From Kalaharituber pfeilii (Eukaryota; Ascomycota; Pezizomycetes; Pezizales; Pezizaceae), in contig WHUZ01000078.1 of assembly GCA_015179045.1 (NCBI GenBank), positions 241,352 through 305,351 on the forward strand: a DNA stretch of 64,000 nt, read 5' to 3'. A program made the translations under genes and the position numbers. Each line of letters starts with the position of its first letter. Position 1 is the first letter of the stretch. This document shows, one piece after another, positions 40,520-51,991 of this stretch. The notes below the pieces were generated by a model. It did no database searches. It was given only the letters and a program-made list of their open reading frames with translations, and was not told the DNA's origin.

Positions 40520-43500
40520 TCTAACTTCGCGCTCGGGAGGTTGCCGGCGCAAGGGCGCATCGACAGCTCATCAATCTATAGGCACCTGAACCTCGCACTC
40601 GTGAGGTTGCCCACACGAAGGCACATTGACAGCTCATCAATCTATAGGCAGCTGAATCTCACGCCCGCGAGGTTGCCCGCACGAAGGTACATCGACAGCT
40701 TATCAATCTATAGGCACTTGAACCTCGCGCCCGCGAGATTGCTAACACACAGGCGCATCGACTGGTGCCTGAACTGCTCATCGACTGGCCCCTGAATCTC
40801 GCGCATGCGAGGTTGCCCGCACGAAGGCACATCGACAGCTCATCAATCTATAGGCACCTGAACCTCGCGCGCGCGAGGTTGCCCACACGAAGGCACATCG
40901 ACAGCTCATCAATCTATAGGCAGCTGAATCTCGCGCGCGCGAGGTTGCCCACACGAAGGCACATCGACAGCTCATCAATCTATAGACAGCTGAATCTCGT
41001 GCCCGCGAGATTGCTGACACACAGGCGCATCGACTGGTGCCTGAACTGCTCATCGACTGGCCCCTGAATCTCGCACGCGCGAGGTTGCCCGCACGAAGGC
41101 ACATCGATAGCTCATCAATCTATAGGCACCTGAACCTCGCGCGCGCGAGGTTGCCCACACGAAGGCACATCGACAGCTCATCAATCTATAGGCAGCTGAA
41201 TCTCGCGCGCGCGAGGTTGCCCGCACGAAGGCACATCGACAGCTCATCAATCTATAGGCACCTGAATCTCGCGCGCGCGAGGTTGCCCACACGAAGGCAC
41301 ATCGACAGCTCATCAATCTATAGGCAGCTGAATCTCGCGCGCGCGAGGTTGCCCGCACGAAGGCACATCGACAGCTCATCAATCTATAGGCACCTGAATC
41401 TCGCGCGCGCGAGGTTGCCCATACGAAGGCATATCGACAGCTCATCAATCTATAGGCAGCTGAATCTCGCGCGCGCGAGGTTGCCCGCACGAAGGCACAT
41501 CGACTGGCGCCTGAACTGCTCATCGACTGGCCCCTGAATCTCGCGCCCGCGAGGTTGCCCGCACGAAGGCACATCGACAGCTCATCAATCTATAGGCACC
41601 TGAATCTCGCGCGCGCGAGGTTGCCCACACGAAGGCACATCGACAGCTCATCAATCTATAGGCAGCTGAATCTCGCGCGCGCGAGGTTGCCCGCACGAAG
41701 GCACATCGACAGCTCATCAATCTATAGGCAGCTGAATCTCGTGCCCGCGAGATTGCTGACACACAGGCGTATCGACTGGCGCCTGAACTGCTCATCGACT
41801 GGCCCCTGAATCTCGCGCGCGCGAGGTTGCCCGCACGAAGGCACATCGACAGCTCATCAATCTATAGGCAGCTGAATCTCGCGCGCGCGAGGTTGCCCGC
41901 ACGAAGGCACATCGACAGCTCATCAATCTATAGGCAGCTGAATCTCGCGCCCGCGAGATTGCTGACACACAGGCGCATCGACTGGCGCCTGAACTGCTCA
42001 TCGACTGGCCCCTGAATCTCGCGCCCGCGAGGTTGCCCGCACCAAGGCACATCGACAGCTCATCAATCTATAGGCACCTGAATCTCGCGCGCGCGAGGTT
42101 GCCCACACGAAGGCACATCGACAGCTCATCAATCTATAGGCAGCTGAATCTCGCGCGCGCGAGGTTGCCCGTACGAAGGCACATCGACAGCTCATCAATC
42201 TATAGGCAGCTGAATCTCGCGCCCGCGAGATTGCTGACACACAGGCGCATCGACTGGCGCCTGAACTGCTCATCGACTGGCCCCTGAATCTCGCGCGCGC
42301 GAGGTTGCCCGCACGAAGGCACATCGACAGCTCATCAATCTATAGGCACCTGAATCTCGCGCGCGCGAGGTTGCCCGCACGAAGGCACATCGACAGCTCA
42401 TCAATCTATAGGCAGCTGAATCTCGCGCCCGCGAGGTTGCCCACACGAAGGCACATCGACAGCTCATCAATCTATAGGCAGCTGAATCTCGCGCCCGCGA
42501 GGTTGCCCGCATGAAGGCACATCGACAGCTCATCAATCTATAGGCAGCTGAACCTCGCGCCCGCGAGATTGCTGACACACAGGCGCATCGACTGGCGCCT
42601 GAACTGCTCATCGACTGGCCCCTGAATCTCGCGCGCGCGAGGTTGCCCGCACGAAGGCACATCGACAGCTCATCAATCTATAGGCAGCTGAATCTCGCGC
42701 CCGCGAGATTGCTGACACAGGCGCATCGACTGGCGCCTGAACTGCTCATCTACTGGCCCCTGAATCTCGCGCCCGCGAGGTTGCCCGCACGAAGGCACAT
42801 CGACAGCTCATCAATCTATAGGCACCTGAACCTCGCGCCCGCGAGGTTGCCCGCATGAAGGCACATCGACAGCTCATCAATCTATAGGCAGCTGAATCTC
42901 GCGCCCGCGAGGTTGCCCGCACGAAGGCATATCGACAGCTCATCAATCTATAGGCAGCTGAACCTCGCGCCCGCGAGATTGCTGACACACAGGCGCATCG
43001 ACTGGCGCCTGAACTGCTCATCGACTGGCCCCTGAATCTCGCGCCCGCGAGGTTGCCCACACGAAGGCACATCGACAGCTCATCAATCTATAGGCACCTG
43101 AACCTCGCGCCCGCGAGGTTGCCCGCACGAAGGCACATCGACAGCTCATCAATCTATAGGCACCTGAATCTCGCGCGCGCGAGGTTGCCCACACGAAGGC
43201 ACATCGACAGCTCATCAATCTATAGGCAGCTGAATCTCGCGCGCGCGAGGTTGCCCGCACGAAGGCACATCGACTGGCGCCTGAACTGCTCATCGACTGG
43301 CCCCTGAATCTCGCGCCCGCGAGGTTGCCCGCACGAAGGCACATCGACAGCTCATCAATCTATAGGCACCTGAATCTCGCGCGCGCGAGGTTGCCCACAC
43401 GAAGGCACATCGACAGCTCATCAATCTATAGGCAGCTGAATCTCGCGCGCGCGAGGTTGCCCGCACGAAGGCACATCGACAGCTCATCAATCTATAGGCA

Positions 43501-44100
43501 GCTGAATCTCGCGCCCGCGAGATTGCTGACACACAGGCGCATCGACTGGCGCCTGAACTGCTCATCGACTGGCCCCTGAATCTCGCGCGCGCGAGGTTGC
43601 CCGCACGAAGGCACATCGACAGCTCATCAATCTATAGGCAGCTGAACCTCGCGCCCGCGAGATTGCTGACACACAGGCGCATCGACTGGCGCCTGAACTG
43701 CTCATCGACCGGCCCCTGAATCTCGCGCCCGCGAGGTTGCCCGCACGAAGGCACATCGACAGCTCATCAATCTATAGGCACCTGAACCTCGCGCCCGCGA
43801 GATTGCTGACACGCAGGCGCATCGACCGGCACCTGTTCTGAACCTTGCACCCCCGAGCTTGCCCGCACGAAGGCGCATCGACAGCTCATCGACAGGCACC
43901 TGAACCTCGCGCCCGCGAAGTTGCTGGTACGAAGCCGCATCGACATCCTCCTCCATCTCGCGCTCGCGAGGTATACAGCATGGCACGCCGCGCACCCATT
44001 GGTCATCGACAGGCGCCTGAACCTCGCGAGGCTGGCAGCGCTGCATCTCGCGCCCGCGAGGTTGCCACCGCGGCACATGGCACATCGATAGGTTTCAACC
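40520..44100. repeat. Higher-order satellite, 66-bp and 74-bp units
   Basis: Basic unit is 66 bp: a CTCGCGCGCGCGAG palindrome, GTTGCCCGCACGAAGGCACA and CGACAGCTCATCAATCTATA. Every two to four units a 74-bp variant appears (ATTGCTGACACACAGGCGCA ... CTGAACTGCTCATCGACTGG). Several blocks are 272 bp apart (3 x 66 + 74), at about 42732, 43004, 43276 and 43548. From 43800 it decays. Because 66 is 22 codons, both strands show long open frames (RARLPTRRHIDSSSIYRQLN), which are not genes. Confidence 0.97.
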
Positions 44101-44139
44101 TCCCACCCACGAGCTCGCTGGCGCTCAATGCATGCAATA

Positions 44140-44774
44140 GAGACCTTCCGCAACGCCGTCTAGACGGCCGAAAACGCCACTTGCCCAGGGTGCGGTCTAG
44201 ACGGCCTAAAAGACCTTCCGCAAAATTTTAAACTGACAGGGGTCAGAAAAAAGAGGAGTGTTGCATCTTCAACCACGTAGACAAAGTAACTTTGTGGACT
44301 ACCATAAGACATCAAGTGACATGCCTTCACAACTTATACTGAGATTTCAATATCAGCGCATCCAGAAACTGCGACTGCGGCACCTGTTAGCAGGAACACA
44401 AATTCTCAGCTTCTGGCAGCTGAGAATTTGTTGCTTGTTGTTGCTGCTCAGTTGTTGCATCGGCGCTAAGAAATTGGCTCGGCAGGGCGGTTTGTGATGC
44501 CTCCAGCAATCTCTCATTTGTCAAAGCTTCTTGTGTATTTCTTGAAGAACTCATGGTATCACGGTAAAGTAGAGACTTTCAGCTATCAATAGATATCTTC
44601 AACAATAAAATCCGAGTGTTCGTTGAGATGCTATAGTGGTTCAAAGTTCTAGACGTAAAAACGGGGGGTTCCCGTCTACTCTAGACGGGCAGCGCCGTCT
44701 AGACGTCGCGCACCGCCACGCTTGGCATTGCTGCAGGGGTCCCGCGCCGTCTAGACGGCGTTGCGGAAGGTCTC
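44140..44774. mobile_element. Tc1/mariner-type MITE, 635 bp
   Basis: Perfect terminal inverted repeats of about 28 bp begin GAGACCTTCCGCAACGCC and end in GCCGTCTAGACGGC. They are flanked by TA on both sides (44138-44139 and 44775-44776), the Tc1/mariner duplication. Extra GTCTAGACGG motifs occur near both ends. Inside, minus strand from 44553, a short frame MSSSRNTQEALTNERLLEAS may be a transposase N-terminal remnant. Confidence 0.9.
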
Positions 44775-44776
44775 TA

Positions 44777-45925
44777 ATGTCACTGGATCTGCACCTTGCG
44801 TCATCCTCCCACTCGCCAGCCCAGCATGTGGATCTGAAACCTATTAATTCCAGACCGACCTCTTCTCACACAACTCTGCATGCTGGTACTTACCTCCCCT
44901 CAGCCAACTTCGCGTGCGTCAGGTCGATTATATGCATCCGTTTGTAGCCTGCACTGCCGTCTCAACTATATAGTCTCCGTAGTCACGTGACTCACTGGCT
45001 CCCCTCTTCAGCTTTCTATCACGACTGCGCAGCCCCGCAGGATACCGCAAGGTCTATATATTCTTTTCATTGCCGCATTGACCTCCACTCTGGGGTAACA
45101 CAGCTTACACCCCCTTGCCCTGCTCATAAGAACTAATCTATTTTCCAACACCGTCTCCTAATTAGCATTTCGTAACTAGCTATAGCATTCCGATATGCAT
45201 ATATTTTGTCTTATAACCTGCCGTACATTCGTCGATCACAACTCAACTACGCAGGACCTAGCGAGATACATGTAAGACTTCCATAAATATGGTTATTTAT
45301 CCCGAACTGTTGTTGGTAGATGTCCGCATGCACTTTCCCATACTGGTCCTCTTCGACGCTGCTCCAGACATCATGCAGATCTTGTTAATTCAAATTACTA
45401 GTATTCATATGCATTTTTATGGCACATAGGCTACAAAATCAGTTTGGAGTTGGAACGAGAACATTTGAGGTTTTAGTGACCAGCTAAGTAACAGCCGATC
45501 ATTTCATTCATAACCATACCATAAACTATACAAATGAAGACAACTACGCAGATAGCTTCTAGCAACAAACAGAAAAAAAGTATACCAAGAAACGTACATT
45601 GAAATTTTAAAGGCTTAAACCATTTAGCCACCAACAGCTAACCCACGTACAAGACTACCACCACCCGAGAACCCAAGCAGAGATTCGAAGAAATAAAAAA
45701 TGTAAACATAGTAAATTCAAAATCACTATAATGAAACAAATGTCATGGTAAAGTAAACCTGACATAGCACTAGTACATTAGCATATATGAAAGCAAGAAA
45801 ACAAAAATGCAAGCGAAACTGTTCAATTTTGTATACAAATACCAAACCAAATCAGATCAAACCAATCCTCCAGCATCACTCAATCTTCCTCGCTCCCTGA
45901 ATCCACCACAGTGATAGGGGCCGCA
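44777..45925. other. Unique-looking spacer
   Basis: No repeat, LTR or ORF of note. Possible 3' flank of the minus-strand gene that ends at 45926. Confidence 0.5.
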
Positions 45926-48900
45926 TCATTCTCCGGAATTATCTCCCTCAGAGTCACTCGCTCTCGGACCCAACACTGCTGCTACCGTTGTTTGGCTTGC
46001 AGTATTTTGTCGCCTTGAAGCCTGAATTTTTTGTCGTATACGCGAGAAATTTAATGAGGATTTGGTGGCTTCAGACTTCTTGGCTTGGCTTTTGCTTCCG
46101 ACAACTGTAGGAGGACGGCTTGTCGGAGTGGCGTGAGTTGGAGTGGAGCAACTTGTCGGGGTTGTTGGTTTGCGTACGGTGGCCGGAATAACCTCTGAAT
46201 CGGAATCTTCATTACTTTGTAGCCTTTGCCTCTTTGCCGCAGGCTCGAAATCTGGATCTCTGAAGAGATCGTCCACTTCTTCCAATCCTAGTTGACTGTT
46301 TGGTATGACGGTTGCGGCTTGTTTAGCTGAATCAGCTTTGCGGCGCAGATTTTTTCTTGTAGGAGTTTTCTTCTCCTTCATTGTAGGGTTGCTGGGATTT
46401 CTGGACCGCGCTTCTCCTTCTCCGCACGACTCTCCTTCTCCACACGATCCTCCTTCTCCACACGATCCTCCTTCTCCGCACGACTGTCCTCCGCACGACT
46501 CTCCATCTCCATACCACTCTCCTTCTCCGCCCTGCCATTCTCCGTCCTGCCATTTTCCTCCACGCAACAAGTGCTCCCGTAGCCAACCGACCCCAGCCCC
46601 TGGTTATCATCGGGTGCCGACCCCCCTCCGGCAGTGGTTTGAGCTTTTAGCGAGATAGACGGGGCTTCCTTATTGACCTTGCGGGAACGTGCATTGAGGG
46701 ATGCTGAAGGTCCATTGCGGGGCGTTGCAGCTGTGTTGATAGGTGCCGGAGAGGAATCGGGAACCACGACGGGGCTCGCCGGGGAAATATTGGGCCTGGG
46801 GGCAGCCTTCACAGAGCTCTTCGTACGCCGGAGTAACTCCTCCGTCTTGCTTTCGATCTCGTTCTCGACTTCAATATCCCCCGAAGAGTGCTTCCCCAAT
46901 CCGATTGCTGCAGGCAGGCCCTCTACTAATGTAATTGCTTCCTCTAGTGAGTCACACCCCACCGGGAAATAGCACTCTAGATTTTGGGCATCTGTGGGTC
47001 CCTGCTCAGCCAGTTTCAGAAAGCGCTTTGTAATACCCCTAATAAACTCCGCATAAGTTGCATGGAGCTTAGTCTTAAGCTGGGTTAACTCCCGCTCTTG
47101 GGGTTTTGGCATGTTCGACTTCCACATTGTTGTCATCTGCTTGACATTTTTAGCCACCAAGCTGTCCAAAGATGCTATATCATCATCCTGTTTGCTCGTC
47201 CTTGCTCTTTTCGGTTTGGTTTTGGGGGTGTCTGATGTCGGCGGTGATATTTGCGACTTCGGAGGAGCCGTAAGCTTGTAAATACAATCCTGCATCATTC
47301 GTCAGATTGAATGTAGTCAATTTGAAGCGTACCGTGTTTTACCTCAAAGAACTTTGTCTCCAAATCTTTGACCGCCGGATGAACCATGGAGCCTAAGGTA
47401 CTCGCTAAGGCAAGCCCCAGCCGCGCCCAACCCATTAGTTGCATGAATCGTGTGCGATAGCTGCCGAATTCTGCCATGGTGGCTATATTGAGATTCTCAG
47501 AGTTGAAGTCGTCAGGATAATGGGCTACGATTCGAGATATCCCATGCAGAAGTTTTTCCATTTCTTCTTCTACCTCACCCTCAGGCTCAAATTTCCCGCT
47601 GATGATGCGTGTGGTAAGAAGCTCCTGAATTATTTCCTCTGAACTGAGTTTCTTCGAGGCAGATCGTCCTTCGTCCATCGCATTGGGTTTATACCAGCGA
47701 CAAACCTGGCACATAAGAAGGCTAAGAGTCGTCCCTATAAATCGGCCTACAATCGCAAAGTCTTTAAACAGATAGATGGGGCGATCCAGTAGAGTGGTTC
47801 CCAAGAAAGTACAGCTGGCATCATAATCGGCATCCGACAATCTAACCAATAAAGTTGGATTTCTCTAACCATTGCTAGAGTAGTATAGGTTTTAGGTCAT
47901 GGACGGAGTCTTGTGAGCGCGGAATTGAAAGGGTTGCTAAAGTTTCCAGCGTGGTGGTATCTAGAGCATCGGGAGAGCCTTGTGAAATGCCTTGTAGTAG
48001 ACTGAAAGTGCTTGACAATATTCCTTCCCAAAACTAAAAAATTTAACTAGCAGTCAGCAACGAACAATTTCATCAATACTGGGTGGGGGGGGGGGGGGGA
48101 ATCATACCCAACGGATTCGTTTTTGTCGTAATGGGAAGTCGAAATCCTGGGCGCGGAAGGTCTCGTAATACGGAGGGTACTCTAGATACTTCGTGATTGT
48201 ATTCTTCCATTCACTAGTATATGCCCGGCGAAAGCGTTCCGTCACTTTGGTGTTCAAACAGCTGTCCTTGAATTGTGAGGCTCGTGTGAGCATGACTTCT
48301 CGCTTTCCCTGCTCGATCTGGCCTGAGAACTCCGTGATCCCAGCATCAGCATTTAGCCATTTCTTCCAAATATCGGCCTCACTGTCCGGAAGATGCGGGT
48401 CATCGGGATTAAGACGAAGTAGCTCAAGGAGGAATTGTTCTTCTGGGCGGATTTTGGTGCTGTCTATTGCAAGTGCAGTCCAGTGGACTTTGATAAAAGT
48501 TGTCGCTCCAGCTCAGGTTTTGAAAGTTCTTGTGCTGACAATTCCGACCGGGTCAGAGAGTAAAGCGCGTGCAGGCGATGCATACCTATGATTCAGTATA
48601 TAAGATGAGTGTAACAAGCGGAGAAGATGGAGATAACTTAATTACCAGCTTGCACCTCCATTTTAGTTCCGGTGATAGCATAGAAGCGCTGCACAATTAG
48701 GACATCCGGAGACATGGTACTGCGCTTAGTGATGGTAACATTTTCATGCAATGCCCATTCTTCCAACTTCTTTCTATCCACAAGTACGATAATATAGTGT
48801 CGAAAATCGTCATTCAAACAGCCTTTCGTTTGCAACGTCTTGACCATTTCCGCGACATGGCTAGGTTTAATTTTGCGTTGGTGGGTTCCTGCATTGGAGT

Positions 48901-49039
48901 AAAAATTTTTAGTGCTACGTCAACAATTAGCAACCTTCGGAAGAGTACACCTACCGCGTGACCATTGAAAGTCGAGGTCCTCCCACCAGACCTTTATAGG
49001 CCCAATGATCGCGTGGTCTAATTGTTGCACTGCACTCAT
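45926..49039 (-). CDS. Intron-containing gene with ParB-like N-terminus, possibly disrupted
   Basis: ATG at 49039 (MSAVQQLDHAIIGPIKVWWE). Introns with GT..AG and in-frame joins: 48889-48954, 48586-48645 and 47290-47342; another starts at 48107 (GTATGA) and ends at 48034. The N-terminus HQRKIKPSHVAEMVKTLQTK ... VQAGMHRLHAL has the ParB/Srx-fold G-x-HR-x2-A motif and is like fungal DUF3723 proteins. Then TALAIDSTKIRPEEQFLLEL, DSEADIWKKWLNADAGITEF, a helical region with CQVC, and a disordered C-terminus with an AAKRQRL nuclear signal. An apparent TAG at about 47880, frame changes near 48520 and 47865, and one in the low-complexity 46400-46570 suggest a decaying gene or missed structure. Confidence 0.55.
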
Positions 49040-51095
49040 CGCCTGAGTAGTTGCTGAAAGTCCAATGAGTCAGAGTGGAGAAAGTTGAGTTTGAGGGATG
49101 AGTAGGGTGAGGGGTATGAGGCTAAGAGTGAGGGATGGTTCTCCACGGGATGTACGCTGACCAGGGAAATGTGTACAATGGAAGTCCCTGAATTGCAATG
49201 CCAAGACAATTAGTCAGGTGCGTATTCTTGGCAACCACTTGCCTAAATTGGCGAGGCCCCCTGACGCAGAATTGGGTGAGTATTGTCTGTACTGAAGCAG
49301 TGTTTGGTATTCTCATCACTACTACTTACCTAGTAGCTGTTTGTGTATTTTGATATATGAGTATTGTCGGTTAGGAATGAGACTAAGCAAGGATTATAAC
49401 GTCATCGCTCGGGAGCTTGGAGTTGCAGGAAGGATAGTCTCGGAAGCTGGGGTACATACATACATAATGTATCGATCCCTGTACTGCAACACTTCAACCC
49501 TGGTAATGTAATGCTAGCCTGGTCGCACAACCTTAGGGTAGGGCCACATTATTACCTTGACATACTCCGTACTTGTAGTCTCGACAGCACATCCTTGGAC
49601 TAAACAAAATGCCAGAATAGGCAATTTTGCATGTTCGGTATCTTAGGGTTATGCAAGTCAACCAGACGATGTGAGCATATAACTGCTCTACTTAACTCTG
49701 AAAATATCTATAGGCATTAATAGTTGGTAAGAGCCAACTTAGTACTGGAGTCCTAATCTCGCGCGCGCCAGCCTCTTGGTTGGGGATATAACGTCACACT
49801 CAGCGCGTTCATGTTCGAGCCTGCATGAATCCAATACTACAGTTGTTCTCGAGAACAACACTGGTTACGAGACTAGTACTTTGTTCAAACTTTAGGAATT
49901 TCATCCGTACATAGAGATCGTACAACGCGTATTCAAGGCACCAATTTTCTGGTATCTAGCATAACTTGGCGCGGCGCGAAGTAACACATACCTCCATCAT
50001 GGAACTATATAATTGGTAGAAGTTCTGGTGGGAGTCTTTCAAAATACAAATCCCGTTAGCATTATGCAAATAGGTTCTTGTCGCAAGCTGGGTAGAGACT
50101 AGAAATATATATTCACACGGGTACAAGTATGTACATATGGATTTCTGCTTCCGCCAAGCAATTTAGTTTCACTAAAGTGTGAAGTACGTGCACACGCTTT
50201 TAGCATGTTGCACCACCGCAAGTAAGATTGACCCTAGTCTCTCCAGACCGAACCACAACAAATTTCATAACACAAAACGAGCCCCGATAACGTTAAGGTC
50301 TCACAAGCACCCTAGTTCTCGAGTTTGGAACGGAAAAACGAAGCCACATTTGTCGAAACATGACATCCGCCACCCGTGTTGAGCTGTCTATCAACATCCG
50401 CTACCCGTATGTTGCTGTTACTAATAGATATGTTTTTTCTATTACTGTTACTAATGGATACGTTTCTTCCTGTTACTGTTACTAATGGATACGTTTCTTT
50501 CTGTTACTGTTACTAATAGATAATTCCCTCTAACTGCTGTTTCGTCTGTTGATTGGTTGCTGTTCTGTTCTTTCATTTAACATACACATGATCTACACTC
50601 CGTTGCTATTATGTGTCTGAATCATGCAATAACGCCACAGTACCAACTTCACGCCACAGCGCTTAGTTGCAAGCCATGCATTCCGTTACTTCCGCACCTG
50701 CCTGGTATGTTACACCTGCCTGTCTAGTCATGGTTCTGCAGTCACGTCATGCAATGCTCATTATGTATATAATCCTGTTTGTTCTGCATCTCTTTGATCA
50801 ATCAGACTTATTGGACCCAACGGTACGGACCCAACGGTATAGATCTTCTTTATTCCTTCAGAAGCTCTTTCTTGTTTTTCCTACGTGACGAAGCCCTCCT
50901 TATTCTAAGTGCGAATCCGGAATTCAGGGTCGACGTTCAGTCAACATTAAGTATAGTTCACGGTCACGCTCAAACATGTACTCCGTACAAGGGGGTGTTC
51001 GCGCTAATTTCAGATCGACAAATAGGGATTCATACACAGCGGAAGTGATATTCTTGGCGATAGGGCACACATAATCCAGGGATTCAAGACATGGA
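49040..51095. other. Intergenic region between divergent genes
   Basis: About 3 kb separate the two divergent genes. At 50400-50525 there are three to four units of a 37-bp repeat (CTGTTACTGTTACTAATGGA). A 12-bp CCCAACGGTA duplication is at 50815-50837. No LTR or LINE sequence was recognised. Confidence 0.5.
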
Positions 51096-51344
51096 GTGGG
51101 AAGGTTAGTAGAAAAAGCAGGGGGTGGGGCTCTGTGCACAGGGTTGTCTGACTTGTACACAGTGGAGTACGACAGTGATCCGGAGAATGATTTTTTATCC
51201 GGCGAAAGTTGGGAATTAGACTTCGAGGATTTACACAAAGTCTTAATGCACGAGGAGATTGTCACGAAATTGAATCATTTGGAAGATGAAGTCGCAACTG
51301 GAAGAGGGTCCAAGAGGAGGGAAGCCCAAATTAAGTGCTATTGA
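51096..51344 (+). CDS. Small acidic frame, possible upstream exon
   Basis: 82 codons without an ATG start: SDLYTVEYDSDPENDFLSGE, SWELDFEDLHKVLMHEEIVT, then a basic RGSKRREAQIKCY end. Composition is protein-like and non-repetitive. It could be an exon of the plus-strand gene that follows, but 650 bp with no clear donor/acceptor pair separate them. Weak. Confidence 0.25.
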   Translation: MGRLVEKAGGGALCTGLSDLYTVEYDSDPENDFLSGESWELDFEDLHKVLMHEEIVTKLNHLEDEVATGRGSKRREAQIKCY

Positions 51345-51991
51345 TGGGTTTTTTCCTTTGCTGTGATCCTGGTGACGCTGAAGGATGGTAAAAGTGTCCT
51401 GTCATATTTTGGTTTTGTCTTGGAAAAAAAAAAAAAGAAAATAAGAGCAAGTGCAGGCTGGTTTCCCTGATATCTAACCTTGTTTTTTTTGGGTTTTGTT
51501 TTTAAAATTGGATAGTGATGTGGAATTGGAATGGGCATGTGCAGGGTAGGACTGGATTAGGTGTAGTTATGTGACGGCGCGGAATAGTTACTTTACTTCC
51601 AAGGAATAAATTCCTTCCCGCATCATACGCAACCAACCTGGCTACTACCTAATTTGTTGAAAATCGAACTCGTTTAGTCGATGTCGAGACTACTTGATTT
51701 GGCGTAGGCTTACTAGTAGTGGTTAGGAGGCCAGGAGTGCTTAATTAGGGGCTATGCACCCAACTAGGAATCAGCAAGCCACCGCTAAGCCAATGTAGCA
51801 CTGACGCCCTAGGAGTGGCTGTTAGTGGGCATCTGGATAAGATAAGCATCTGTGCCGTGCTGCCACCCCCGACGTGCGCATAACCCCGCGTGAGACTACA
51901 GGAGTGTCCGCTTGCGTACCAGTAATATGAAGCGTTCTGTCATTTTTGATCCCTCCTATTTTGTCGGCACAAAAACGCCTCACCATCCCTA

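Noticed and set aside
40541..44085. Long open frames on both strands with a 22-residue repeat (RARLPTRRHIDSSSIYRQLN)
   Set aside because: The 66-bp satellite unit is a multiple of three, so stop-free frames repeat automatically on both strands. Each frame ends at a 74-bp unit.
46305..46658. Plus-strand ORF with HDSPSPHDPPSPHD repeats
   Set aside because: Antisense of the low-complexity charged tail of the minus-strand gene.
47295..47298. ATGA overlap between two frames, like a termination-reinitiation site
   Set aside because: A 53-bp GT..AG intron (47290-47342) joins the two frames exactly, so the overlap is inside an intron.
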